Part shown: positions 1 to 5,069 of the stretch, piece by piece
Numbering within the stretch: position 1 is the stretch's first letter
How the letters are laid out: every line of letters starts with the position of its first letter
Source of the DNA: Candidatus Latescibacterota bacterium
GTDB lineage: Bacteria; Latescibacterota; UBA2968; GCA-2709665
Length of the DNA: 6,083 nucleotides
NCBI GenBank assembly: GCA_030746455.1
Contig: JASLMQ010000351.1
Coordinates: forward strand, 1 to 6,083
Reading direction: 5' to 3'
Notes under the pieces: model-generated
What the model saw: only the letters and a program-made list of their open reading frames with translations
Databases searched by the model: none
Told to the model about the DNA's origin: nothing
Position numbers and translations under genes: made by a program

Positions 1-195
1 GCGGAAACCGGCGCCGAACCTGGAGATTTCAACGCGGACGGCTCCCTGGACTTCCACGACTTCGTCCTGTTCGCCAGGCACTTCGGCGCCGTCTTCGGCC
101 ACGACACATTCGATTCCAGATACGATTTGGACGGTGACGGCAGAATCGGATTCGCCGATCTGGTGGCATTCGCCTCGCTGTTCCGTCGACCCTGA
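1..195 (+). CDS. C-terminal fragment of a secreted protein with dockerin-like calcium-binding repeats
   Basis: Only the last 64 codons are in the window, reading in frame 1 to a TGA at 193-195. The fragment holds two EF-hand-like loops. Loop 1 has Asp9, Asn11, Asp13, Asp17 and Asp20. Loop 2 has Asp42, Asp44, Asp46 and Asp53, with Gly50 where loop 1 has Asp17. Each loop is followed by an aromatic-rich helix (FVLFARHFG and LVAFASLF). This is the dockerin type I pattern of paired calcium loops. In cellulosome bacteria such tails bind cohesins; in Latescibacterota, Poribacteria and Planctomycetota similar tails end many large extracellular proteins, where their partner is often unknown. The catalytic or adhesive part lies upstream of the window, so the function of the whole protein cannot be given. 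No terminator is evident just after it. The fold is well supported; the role as a surface or secretion tail is inference. Confidence 0.85.
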   Translation, partial: AETGAEPGDFNADGSLDFHDFVLFARHFGAVFGHDTFDSRYDLDGDGRIGFADLVAFASLFRRP

Positions 196-256
196 GGCAT
201 TTTGTCCCACCCACCACAGATGGTCCGCCTATCGTTCCGGTCCAAGAAATCTTCAC

Positions 257-284
257 CTTGCGTCCATTTTCTTGTTGACGCAGG
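257..284 (+). promoter_or_regulatory. Inverted repeat overlapping the -35 box (candidate operator)
   Basis: The arms CTTGCGTC (257-264) and GACGCAGG (277-284) pair over 8 positions with one G-T wobble, separated by a 12-nt AT-rich spacer. The right arm covers most of the TTGACG box at 275-280. A repressor dimer bound here would block the promoter of the HD/ferredoxin unit. No T-run follows, so a terminator is unlikely. No known regulator consensus is recognised. Confidence 0.35.
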
Positions 285-303
285 ACCCCGGTATCGGTAT
301 CTT
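275..303 (+). promoter_or_regulatory. Sigma70-type promoter P1 for the HD/ferredoxin unit
   Basis: TTGACG (275-280, five of six matches to the -35 consensus) is followed after exactly 17 nt by TATCTT (298-303, four of six). Transcription would start near 310, leaving a leader of about 100 nt before the HD gene. GGTATC occurs twice in tandem at 290-301, running into the -10 box. The same TTG, 17 nt, TATCTT design recurs at 2188-2216 and 4954-4982. Confidence 0.6.
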
Positions 304-316
304 ATAGTGAAAGCAC

Positions 317-330
317 AAAAAGACCTTTTT
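317..330 (+). other. AT-rich palindrome in the leader of the HD gene
   Basis: AAAAAG and CTTTTT flank a two-base centre (AC), giving a perfect 6-2-6 palindrome just after the expected transcription start. It could be a protein-binding site. A hairpin is unlikely because the loop would be only two bases. No function is assigned. The rest of 196-410 shows no gene. Confidence 0.3.
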
Positions 331-410
331 ATCGGTTGATGGCAACCGGGCCCACAAGGATCATATGGAACGGGGCCCTGGCTGCGCCACCCGGCGGGAG
401 ACCCCACGCT

Positions 411-1151
411 ATGATGATGTGTCCCGGTCAAGACACCCGGTTCTGGACGCCCGACGACGTCTTCGAGATCCCGTGCCAGGCCTGCGGTAGACCTGTCGAG
501 TTCTTCAAGACCGATGCGAAGCAGCGCTGCCCCGGCTGCGGGAAGCGGGTCCAGAATCCGAAGGTCAGCATGGGATGCGCCCAGTGGTGCGACTACGCCA
601 AGGAGTGCCTGGGCTTCGATCCCAAGGACATTGAGCTTGCAGACACCGAAGAGCTTTCGCTGATCGACAAGCTGGTCGAGGCCGTCAAGCGCACGTTGAA
701 CGACCAGGAGCTCGCCACTCACTCCATGCTGGTCCTCGACCGGGCGCAGGAGCTGATGCGCCAGGAAGGCGGGGATCCCCGCGTGGTGATGTCGGCGGCG
801 CTGCTCCACGACATCGGAATCCCGGCCGCGGTGGAGAAGCACGGTACGTCTGATGCGCCGTATCATGAGGTGGAGGGCGCGGCCATCGCCAGGGGGATCT
901 TGGAGGAGATCGGCCTCGACGAGGACACGGTCGACCACGTATGCCGCATCGTTCGCAGCCACCACAGCGACGACGATGCCGACAGCCCGGAGTTCAGGAT
1001 CATCTGGGATGCCGACCGCCTGGAGGAGATCCCGGAGGGGATATCGAGATTCGGGCCCGATCGGCTCAACGAGGTGATTGACAAGGTCTTCAAGACCAAC
1101 ACGGGAAGGCAACGGGCCCGGAAGCTCTACCCCAAGGCCCGGACCACCTAG
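411..1151 (+). CDS. Zinc-ribbon and HD-domain protein (putative phosphohydrolase)
   Basis: The product is 246 aa when started at the ATG at 411; ATGs at 414 and 417 are equally possible. GGGAG at 396-400 lies ten bases upstream of 411. The N-terminal third is cysteine-rich: C22-x2-C25 and C40-x2-C43 form a zinc ribbon, followed by C56, C60 and C66. Residues about 85-230 form an HD domain with H104, the H133-D134 pair in LLHDIG, H152, H184-H185 and D200/D202 as likely metal ligands. HD proteins hydrolyse phosphomonoesters or phosphodiesters, often nucleotides, using divalent metals. No signal peptide or membrane segment is present, so it should be cytosolic. It lies 19 nt upstream of a ferredoxin gene, and from memory such HD-ferredoxin pairs recur in anaerobes. 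The substrate is unknown. Family assignment is secure; the specific role is not. Confidence 0.88.
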   Translation: MMMCPGQDTRFWTPDDVFEIPCQACGRPVEFFKTDAKQRCPGCGKRVQNPKVSMGCAQWCDYAKECLGFDPKDIELADTEELSLIDKLVEAVKRTLNDQELATHSMLVLDRAQELMRQEGGDPRVVMSAALLHDIGIPAAVEKHGTSDAPYHEVEGAAIARGILEEIGLDEDTVDHVCRIVRSHHSDDDADSPEFRIIWDADRLEEIPEGISRFGPDRLNEVIDKVFKTNTGRQRARKLYPKARTT

Positions 1152-1170
1152 CCGGAGAAAGGAACCAACC

Positions 1171-1968
1171 GTGCGCGCCGTCAGACAGATCGTACACATA
1201 GACGAAGAGAAGTGCACCGGCTGCGGTGATTGCATCATCTCGTGCGCCGAGGGCGCCATCAAGATCATCGACGGCAAGGCCAAGCTGATCGGCGAGAACC
1301 TGTGCGACGGTCTGGGCGCCTGCCTCGGGATCTGCCCGGAAGACGCCATCAGAATCGAGGAGCGCGAGGCCGACGCCTTCGATGAGGAGGCCGTCAAGGA
1401 GCACCTGGCCGACTCGTGGATCCAGGGAGGACACGAATCCTGTCCGTCTCAGCAGGCCGGCTCCCTTTCCGTGCCGGCCCAGTGCCCGTCCTCGCAGCTG
1501 CTCCAGTTGGGAGACACGCAGGCCGCCCCTGCCCAGTCCCAGGAAGCCGCTGGGCCCCAGGGGGCGCCCGCGACGTCCGCCACGCTTTCGCACTGGCCCA
1601 TCAAACTCAACCTGGTCCCGCCGGGAGCGCCCTTCCTGAATGGCAAGGACGTCGTCCTGATGGCCGACTGTGTCGCCTTCGCCAGCCCAGAGGCCCACGG
1701 GCGGTACATACCGCAGGGCGCCGTCCTCATCGGATGCCCCAAGTTCGACCAGCCCGAGATCGCCCAGAACCGCCTCGCCGAGATCCTGCGCGACTCCGGC
1801 GTGCGCAGCCTCACGGTCGTCCACATGGAGGTCCCCTGCTGCTCCGGCTACTGGTTCATCAGCCAGAAGGCCCTGCAGGCTTCCGGTGCGGACATCCCAT
1901 TGCGTCAGGTCGTCGTGGGCGTCCGCGGCGAGATCCAGCACGCCCAGGAGGCCGCCGCCGTCCAGTAG
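1171..1968 (+). CDS. Ferredoxin-type iron-sulfur protein with C-terminal cysteine-containing domain
   Basis: The product is 265 aa from a GTG start at 1171, preceded by GGAGAAAGGA (1154-1163). The N-terminus is a bacterial-type ferredoxin. The first motif is complete (C15, C18, C21, C25). The second has C45, C51 and C55 but Leu48 where its second cysteine should be, so one cluster has only three cysteine ligands and may be [3Fe-4S] or a labile [4Fe-4S]. A linker at about 86-138, rich in Gln, Ala and Pro, contains two CPS motifs (C91, C105). The C-terminal domain (about 139-258) carries C167, GCPKFD at 188-193 and the Cys pair C223-C224 in the stretch EVPCCSG. This architecture occurs in many anaerobes as a cytosolic electron carrier of unknown partner, sometimes near hybrid-cluster proteins; that link is from memory and not visible here. 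Co-transcription with the HD gene is likely, since the gap is only 19 nt. Confidence 0.88.
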   Translation: MRAVRQIVHIDEEKCTGCGDCIISCAEGAIKIIDGKAKLIGENLCDGLGACLGICPEDAIRIEEREADAFDEEAVKEHLADSWIQGGHESCPSQQAGSLSVPAQCPSSQLLQLGDTQAAPAQSQEAAGPQGAPATSATLSHWPIKLNLVPPGAPFLNGKDVVLMADCVAFASPEAHGRYIPQGAVLIGCPKFDQPEIAQNRLAEILRDSGVRSLTVVHMEVPCCSGYWFISQKALQASGADIPLRQVVVGVRGEIQHAQEAAAVQ

Positions 1969-2020
1969 CGGCATCAAGACTCCGCACGGCACCATTTACC
2001 ACTCTGTTGGTTTGCAGTTA

Positions 2021-2038
2021 GCCCCGCTCCCGCGGGGC
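2021..2038 (+). terminator. GC-rich stem-loop after the ferredoxin gene
   Basis: GCCCCGC (2021-2027) and GCGGGGC (2032-2038) pair perfectly over 7 bp around a TCCC loop, 52 nt after the ferredoxin stop. The following bases (ATTCTGCTTCTG) are only moderately T-rich, so it may act as a weak terminator or as a 3'-end stabilising hairpin ahead of the stronger one at 2154-2185. Confidence 0.5.
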
Positions 2039-2077
2039 ATTCTGCTTCTGCAGCGAGCGGCTTCCCTGCCCACCGAA

Positions 2078-2125
2078 GCGGCTGTTGCCGCGAAGGTGGA
2101 TGCAGCGAAGGTGGGAGCCCCTCCC
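2078..2125 (+). other. Two small stem-loops in the 3' untranslated region
   Basis: GCGGC-TGTT-GCCGC (2078-2091) and GGGAG-CCC-CTCCC (2113-2125) are perfect 5-bp hairpins between the two larger stem-loops. The 10-mer GCGAAGGTGG occurs at 2090-2099 and again at 2105-2114. TGCAGCGA occurs at 2049-2056 and 2101-2108. No credible gene is seen between 1969 and 2290. The region looks like a structured 3' untranslated region, or possibly a small RNA. Confidence 0.35.
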
Positions 2126-2153
2126 TGCTCCGGGCTGACATTGCCTCTGCATC

Positions 2154-2189
2154 GAAGAGCGCGGGGATGAATCCCCGCGCTCTTCTTTT
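2154..2189 (+). terminator. Strong intrinsic terminator
   Basis: GAAGAGCGCGGGGA (2154-2167) pairs perfectly over 14 bp with TCCCCGCGCTCTTC (2172-2185) around the loop TGAA, and TTTT follows at 2186-2189. This is a textbook rho-independent terminator for + strand transcription and should end the HD/ferredoxin unit. The tail TTG at 2188-2190 also begins the -35 box of the next promoter. Confidence 0.88.
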
Positions 2190-2216
2190 GCATTTCCCGC
2201 CAAACCGTCCTATCTT
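2188..2216 (+). promoter_or_regulatory. Sigma70-type promoter P2 for the M29-like/UroD-like unit
   Basis: TTGCAT (2188-2193) is separated by exactly 17 nt from TATCTT (2211-2216). Transcription would start near 2223, giving a leader of about 67 nt. The -35 box begins inside the T-tract of the preceding terminator. TATCTTGCC is identical to the matching segment of the promoter at 4954-4982. Confidence 0.55.
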
Positions 2217-2257
2217 GCCGCCATCGCACCCCGTTTTCTGGATCCCCGCCTCCGATA

Positions 2258-2284
2258 CCGCGGGCCCCACTCCCCCGCGGGGAG
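2258..2284 (+). promoter_or_regulatory. Mutually exclusive hairpins over the ribosome-binding site
   Basis: Two perfect stems compete for the same bases. Stem A pairs CCGCGGG (2258-2264) with CCCGCGG (2274-2280) over 7 bp. Stem B pairs CTCCCC (2270-2275) with GGGGAG (2279-2284) over 6 bp, with a CGC loop. GGGGAG is the Shine-Dalgarno sequence for the ATG at 2291, so stem B hides it completely and stem A hides only its first two bases. This could limit or switch translation. The segment is very GC-rich, so chance pairing must be excluded. Confidence 0.4.
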
Positions 2285-2290
2285 CCGCCG

Positions 2291-3334
2291 ATGGCAGCAT
2301 CCGCACCATCGCCACACGTGCCCCCCTCTGAGAAGCTGTTGAGGAACGCGAGAATCGTCCTCGAATCCTCCTGCAGGGCCCGAGCCGGCGAGTCGCTCCT
2401 CCTATTGGCCGATGATGTGCTCTTGCCCTACGCCCCCGCGCTGTCCCGGGCCGCGCTCGATCTGGGCCTCATCCCCACCACCCTCGACATCCGGCATTAC
2501 GTCTCCAGCGGTCCCTATGCAGAAGGTCACGTCCTCCAATCCGTCAGGGCCGCTTTGGACGCGACCGACATCGTCATCCAAAACCTGGCCGACACCTGGG
2601 TCCCCAATCGCCCTGGATACGACCGGCTCTACGGTCATCCCGACGCGCACGACCAGGCCCTCAGCGGCGAGCGACGGTGGATGATCCTCCAGTGCAACGG
2701 CCTGGAAGAGTGGGACGTCGACGCGAGAGAGATCGCCGCCATACGCGACAGGACGCTGTGGCTCCTGGATCTGCTGAGCCGCTCGGAGAGTGGCCACATC
2801 ACCTCGGCGGGCGGAACGGACTTCACCTTTGGTCTCACCGAAGCAGCCGGCACGGTGCCCGTGCTCGGAATCATCCCGTTCTATGGCGAGGTCGCCGTGA
2901 TGCCCGTCATGGAGACGACAGCGGGCGTCTTCGTCTTCGACGGTCCGACACAACGGGAGGTCAGGCCGGCCGATGAGCTCGATCGCGAGCCCCTCCGCAT
3001 CACGGTGGAGACGGGGCGGGTCGTCGACCTCTCGGGATGCCCGATCCAGCTGGAACGCCTGAGGGCGTTCATCGCCAGCGGGGACCCACCGGCGGACGCC
3101 GTCGACGAGGTGGGAATCGTCACCACCACGCTCGAGGAGAACCATCGCTACTACTGGAGCGATGGCACCCATCGCCACGACCGGGTCCACATCGCCCTGG
3201 GGAACAACGTCCGGAGGGACGTGCTCGTTCATGGGCCGAAGCATATTGACGGTGAGGTCGACAGGCCCACGATCCAGATCGACGATCGCCTGATCGTCGA
3301 GCACGGCATCTGGGTCGACCCGGACCCACAGTGA
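2291..3334 (+). CDS. M29-aminopeptidase-like metalloenzyme (aminopeptidase or NicX-type dioxygenase relative)
   Basis: The product is 347 aa from ATG 2291, with GGGGAG six bases upstream. The C-terminal half carries the order of metal ligands expected for the peptidase M29 (AmpS/aminopeptidase T) fold: E200 in FYGEVAVMP, E273 in DEVGIV, H300 in RVHIALGNN, and H318 and D320 in KHIDG. The closing segment (RPTIQIDDRLIVEHGIWVD) also fits this superfamily. The N-terminal half (about 12-165) matches the substrate-side domain and has no signal peptide, so the enzyme should be cytosolic. Classical M29 members are metal-dependent aminopeptidases of about 410 aa. Shorter relatives near 350 aa include 2,5-dihydroxypyridine 5,6-dioxygenase (NicX), which uses iron in the same fold. 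The 347-aa length fits that group better, but homology alone cannot choose between peptidase and dioxygenase. It leads a probable operon with the UroD-like gene 42 nt downstream. Confidence 0.8.
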   Translation: MAASAPSPHVPPSEKLLRNARIVLESSCRARAGESLLLLADDVLLPYAPALSRAALDLGLIPTTLDIRHYVSSGPYAEGHVLQSVRAALDATDIVIQNLADTWVPNRPGYDRLYGHPDAHDQALSGERRWMILQCNGLEEWDVDAREIAAIRDRTLWLLDLLSRSESGHITSAGGTDFTFGLTEAAGTVPVLGIIPFYGEVAVMPVMETTAGVFVFDGPTQREVRPADELDREPLRITVETGRVVDLSGCPIQLERLRAFIASGDPPADAVDEVGIVTTTLEENHRYYWSDGTHRHDRVHIALGNNVRRDVLVHGPKHIDGEVDRPTIQIDDRLIVEHGIWVDPDPQ

Positions 3335-3376
3335 ACCGAAAGCCTGACCGTCGATATTCCTTTGGAGGGGAGTGAC

Positions 3377-4444
3377 ATGACGCCGAGGCAGAAGGCCGAG
3401 ATCAGCCTCAGGGGTGGGCACACCGACACCGTTCCCTTCACGATGTACGAATGCATGATCCCCCAATGCACAGCCGAGCGTGAGATGCGGAACCGTGGGC
3501 TCTGCATCGTGAAGCGCGACGCGCCCGTATACCGCACGCATCGGCCGAACGTCCGCGTCACCCGCGAATCCTATTCCGTGGAAGATCGCCCGATGGTCCG
3601 AACGGTCTACGAGACCCCGGTCGGTTCCGTCTCCACCCTCGACGAGCCCGCGGGCTTCACGTCGTGGCATCACCGAAGGATGTTCCGGTCTCCAGACGAC
3701 TACAAGGTCCTCCTGTTCATGATCCAGGACGAGGTCTACGAGCCCTGTTACGATGTGTTCGCTAACGCCCAGAATGCCTTCGGCGAAGACGCCATCTTTC
3801 GCGCCGCGATCGGCGCGGAGCCTCTCCAGACCCTCATCTCCGGTACGATGATCGCAATGGAGGACTTCTGCACCCAGTGGATGGACAGCCGCGACGAGAT
3901 CCTCAAGCTCTACGACGCCCTCGTGGAGAACCGCCGGAAGGTCTACCCCCTCGTCGCCGACTCCCCGGCCTCTCACGCCAACTACGGCGGCAACGTCGTT
4001 CCCGCCGTGATCGGTCTGGAGACCTTCGAGACCTACTTCGTGCCCCACTACGACGAGGCAGCCGAGGTCATGCACCGGAACGGCAAGCTCATCGGATGCC
4101 ACCTCGACGACAACTGCAGGCTCCTCGCCGAGGCCATCGCGGGGACCGACCTGGACTACATCGAGGCCTTCACGCCCGCCCCTGACACCGACATGACGCT
4201 CGGCGAGGCGCGGAGGGCGTGGCCCGACAAGGTGCTGTGGCTCAACTACCCGTCATCGCTCCACCTCCAGCCCGACGCCGAGATCGAGCAGGCCACGGTC
4301 GACATGCTCAACGATGCCGGCACGGTCGACGGCTTGCTGATCGGCATCACCGAGGACATACCCGAGCACCGGTGGATGGACAGCTGTGGCGCGATCATGG
4401 ACGGACTGGAGCGTCACGCACGCGAGTTTTCCTCGATGTACTGA
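3377..4444 (+). CDS. UroD-superfamily protein (uroporphyrinogen decarboxylase/corrinoid methyltransferase-like)
   Basis: The product is 355 aa. ATG 3377 is chosen because GGAGGGG (3364-3370) lies at ideal distance; an in-frame TTG at 3362 overlaps that site. Residues about 72-130 contain the RTVYETPVGS strand pair and the SPDDYKVL helix typical of methylcobamide methyltransferase-like UroD proteins. Residues 196-250 contain the barrel strands leading to GCHLDDN at 240-246. MtaA-type enzymes carry a zinc-binding His-x-Cys at this point, and here H242 is kept but the cysteine is Asp244. Nearby H296 could contribute to a metal site. True UroD makes coproporphyrinogen, while this branch mostly transfers or removes methyl groups in small-molecule catabolism. 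No corrinoid protein gene is adjacent, so the acceptor is unknown. It is probably not haem biosynthesis, because the neighbours are catabolic-looking and the haem UroD signature was not recognised. Confidence 0.85.
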   Translation: MTPRQKAEISLRGGHTDTVPFTMYECMIPQCTAEREMRNRGLCIVKRDAPVYRTHRPNVRVTRESYSVEDRPMVRTVYETPVGSVSTLDEPAGFTSWHHRRMFRSPDDYKVLLFMIQDEVYEPCYDVFANAQNAFGEDAIFRAAIGAEPLQTLISGTMIAMEDFCTQWMDSRDEILKLYDALVENRRKVYPLVADSPASHANYGGNVVPAVIGLETFETYFVPHYDEAAEVMHRNGKLIGCHLDDNCRLLAEAIAGTDLDYIEAFTPAPDTDMTLGEARRAWPDKVLWLNYPSSLHLQPDAEIEQATVDMLNDAGTVDGLLIGITEDIPEHRWMDSCGAIMDGLERHAREFSSMY

Positions 4445-4486
4445 CCCCGATGGCCGTCATCGTCACGCAGGCAAAGGAGAAATGGC

Positions 4487-4891
4487 ATGGCCAAGTCAAA
4501 GAAGAAGGAAGAATCGTCGGCCGAAGCGAATGCCGAGTTCCAGAAGGTGAAGAAGGCCACTCTGGCGCTGTTGAAGCGGCCCCTCGCGGACCTGAGCTCG
4601 GAGGATATCGACGAGATGTTCTGCGGCATTGCGGAGATCTGTCGGCGTCAAGGAGGAAAGCCACTCAAGAAGCTGAGCGAAGGCACCCATGAAGGGCCTC
4701 TCAAGGATGCGCTTCGCCTGATGGGCGATGGTACCGTTCCCGAGATCACCAACGACGTGCTCAGGAACGGTTTCGACTCCATCCTGCGTGAGATGGAGAT
4801 CAAACATCTCAAGGTCATCGAGGGAATCCTGGCGCTCGAGGTCGGCACCAACCCCAGGCTGGTTCGTCAGAAGCTTGCCGCCATCTACTAG
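4487..4891 (+). CDS. Small soluble protein resembling MotA cytoplasmic segments
   Basis: The product is 134 aa, started at ATG 4487 with AAGGAG seven bases upstream; an out-of-frame ATG at 4482 was not used. After a lysine/glutamate-rich start, residues about 40-95 resemble the MotA loop between membrane helices 2 and 3: AEICRRQG at 49-56 and ALRLMGDGTVPE at 75-86. Residues 101-131 resemble the MotA tail after helix 4, with EGILALEVGTNPR at 112-124. No stretch is long and hydrophobic enough to cross a membrane. In MotA, an Arg and a Glu in this loop contact FliG; here R53 aligns with the Arg but K61 with the Glu. It lies 42 nt after the UroD-like gene, so it may be co-transcribed, but no functional link is evident. 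It could be a soluble offshoot of the stator family or a remnant; the intact frame and strong ribosome-binding site favour a functional gene. The MotA likeness is by eye only. Confidence 0.7.
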   Translation: MAKSKKKEESSAEANAEFQKVKKATLALLKRPLADLSSEDIDEMFCGIAEICRRQGGKPLKKLSEGTHEGPLKDALRLMGDGTVPEITNDVLRNGFDSILREMEIKHLKVIEGILALEVGTNPRLVRQKLAAIY

Positions 4892-4940
4892 GTGCGGGCT
4901 TCCGAATGTGCCAGTGCGCGGATCGATGATCGCTAAGCAA

Positions 4941-4959
4941 AAGTGACTCTCGCTTGTTT
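4941..4959 (+). terminator. Weak hairpin, possible terminator
   Basis: AAGTGA (4941-4946) pairs with TCGCTT (4950-4955) over 6 bp, including one G-T wobble, around a CTC loop, and is followed by GTTT. The stem is short, so termination would be partial. It lies 49 nt after the MotA-like gene and overlaps the start of the next promoter, as at 2154-2216. Confidence 0.3.
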
Positions 4960-4982
4960 CACCGTCCACATCGCCTTATCTT
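4954..4982 (+). promoter_or_regulatory. Sigma70-type promoter P3 for the deacetylase gene
   Basis: TTGTTT (4954-4959) is followed after exactly 17 nt by TATCTT (4977-4982). Transcription would begin near 4990, about 80 nt before the start codon. The -35 box is poor in its last three bases. Support comes from having the same -10 box and spacing as the two other promoters in the window. TATATT at 5025-5030 is a possible alternative -10, but it has no good -35. Confidence 0.45.
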
Positions 4983-5069
4983 GCCCTTCGTGCCGGTTCG
5001 GCGAAAGAGCCCAGCCGGTCAAGGTATATTCCACCCAACCTAGATCTAAATCCTGGAGGAACGGTCACC

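Noticed and set aside
336..410. N-terminal extension of the HD protein from a TTG at 336
   Set aside because: The extra 25 residues look unlike the conserved family start, no ribosome-binding site precedes the TTG, and GGGAG at 396-400 supports the ATG cluster at 411-419.
1078..1170. Upstream extension of the ferredoxin into the HD gene
   Set aside because: The added residues are a shadow of the HD coding frame; the GTG at 1171 has a good ribosome-binding site and directly precedes the conserved ferredoxin start.
1090..1995. Antisense open frame of 301 codons opposite the ferredoxin gene
   Set aside because: The + strand frame carries clear ferredoxin motifs and its own ribosome-binding site; the antisense translation is low-complexity Gly/Leu/Ala-rich.
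1416..2021. Second + strand frame of 201 codons overlapping the ferredoxin gene
   Set aside because: It is Arg/Pro/Gly-rich, the usual look of an out-of-frame GC-rich translation, and has no recognisable domain.
2090..2114. Short repeat GCGAAGGTGG as a possible CRISPR or tandem-repeat array
   Set aside because: There are only two 10-nt copies 15 nt apart, with no further units or spacers.
3362..3376. TTG start five codons upstream for the UroD-like gene
   Set aside because: The TTG overlaps the purine-rich ribosome-binding site that serves the ATG at 3377.
2402..4102. Antisense open frame of 566 codons spanning two genes
   Set aside because: It lies opposite two well-supported genes and the gap between them, its translation resembles no family, and long antisense frames are common in GC-rich coding sequence.
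5025..5030. TATATT as the -10 box of the deacetylase promoter
   Set aside because: It is a fair -10 match but has no acceptable -35 at 16-18 nt, whereas the TTGTTT/TATCTT pair matches the two other promoters in the window.
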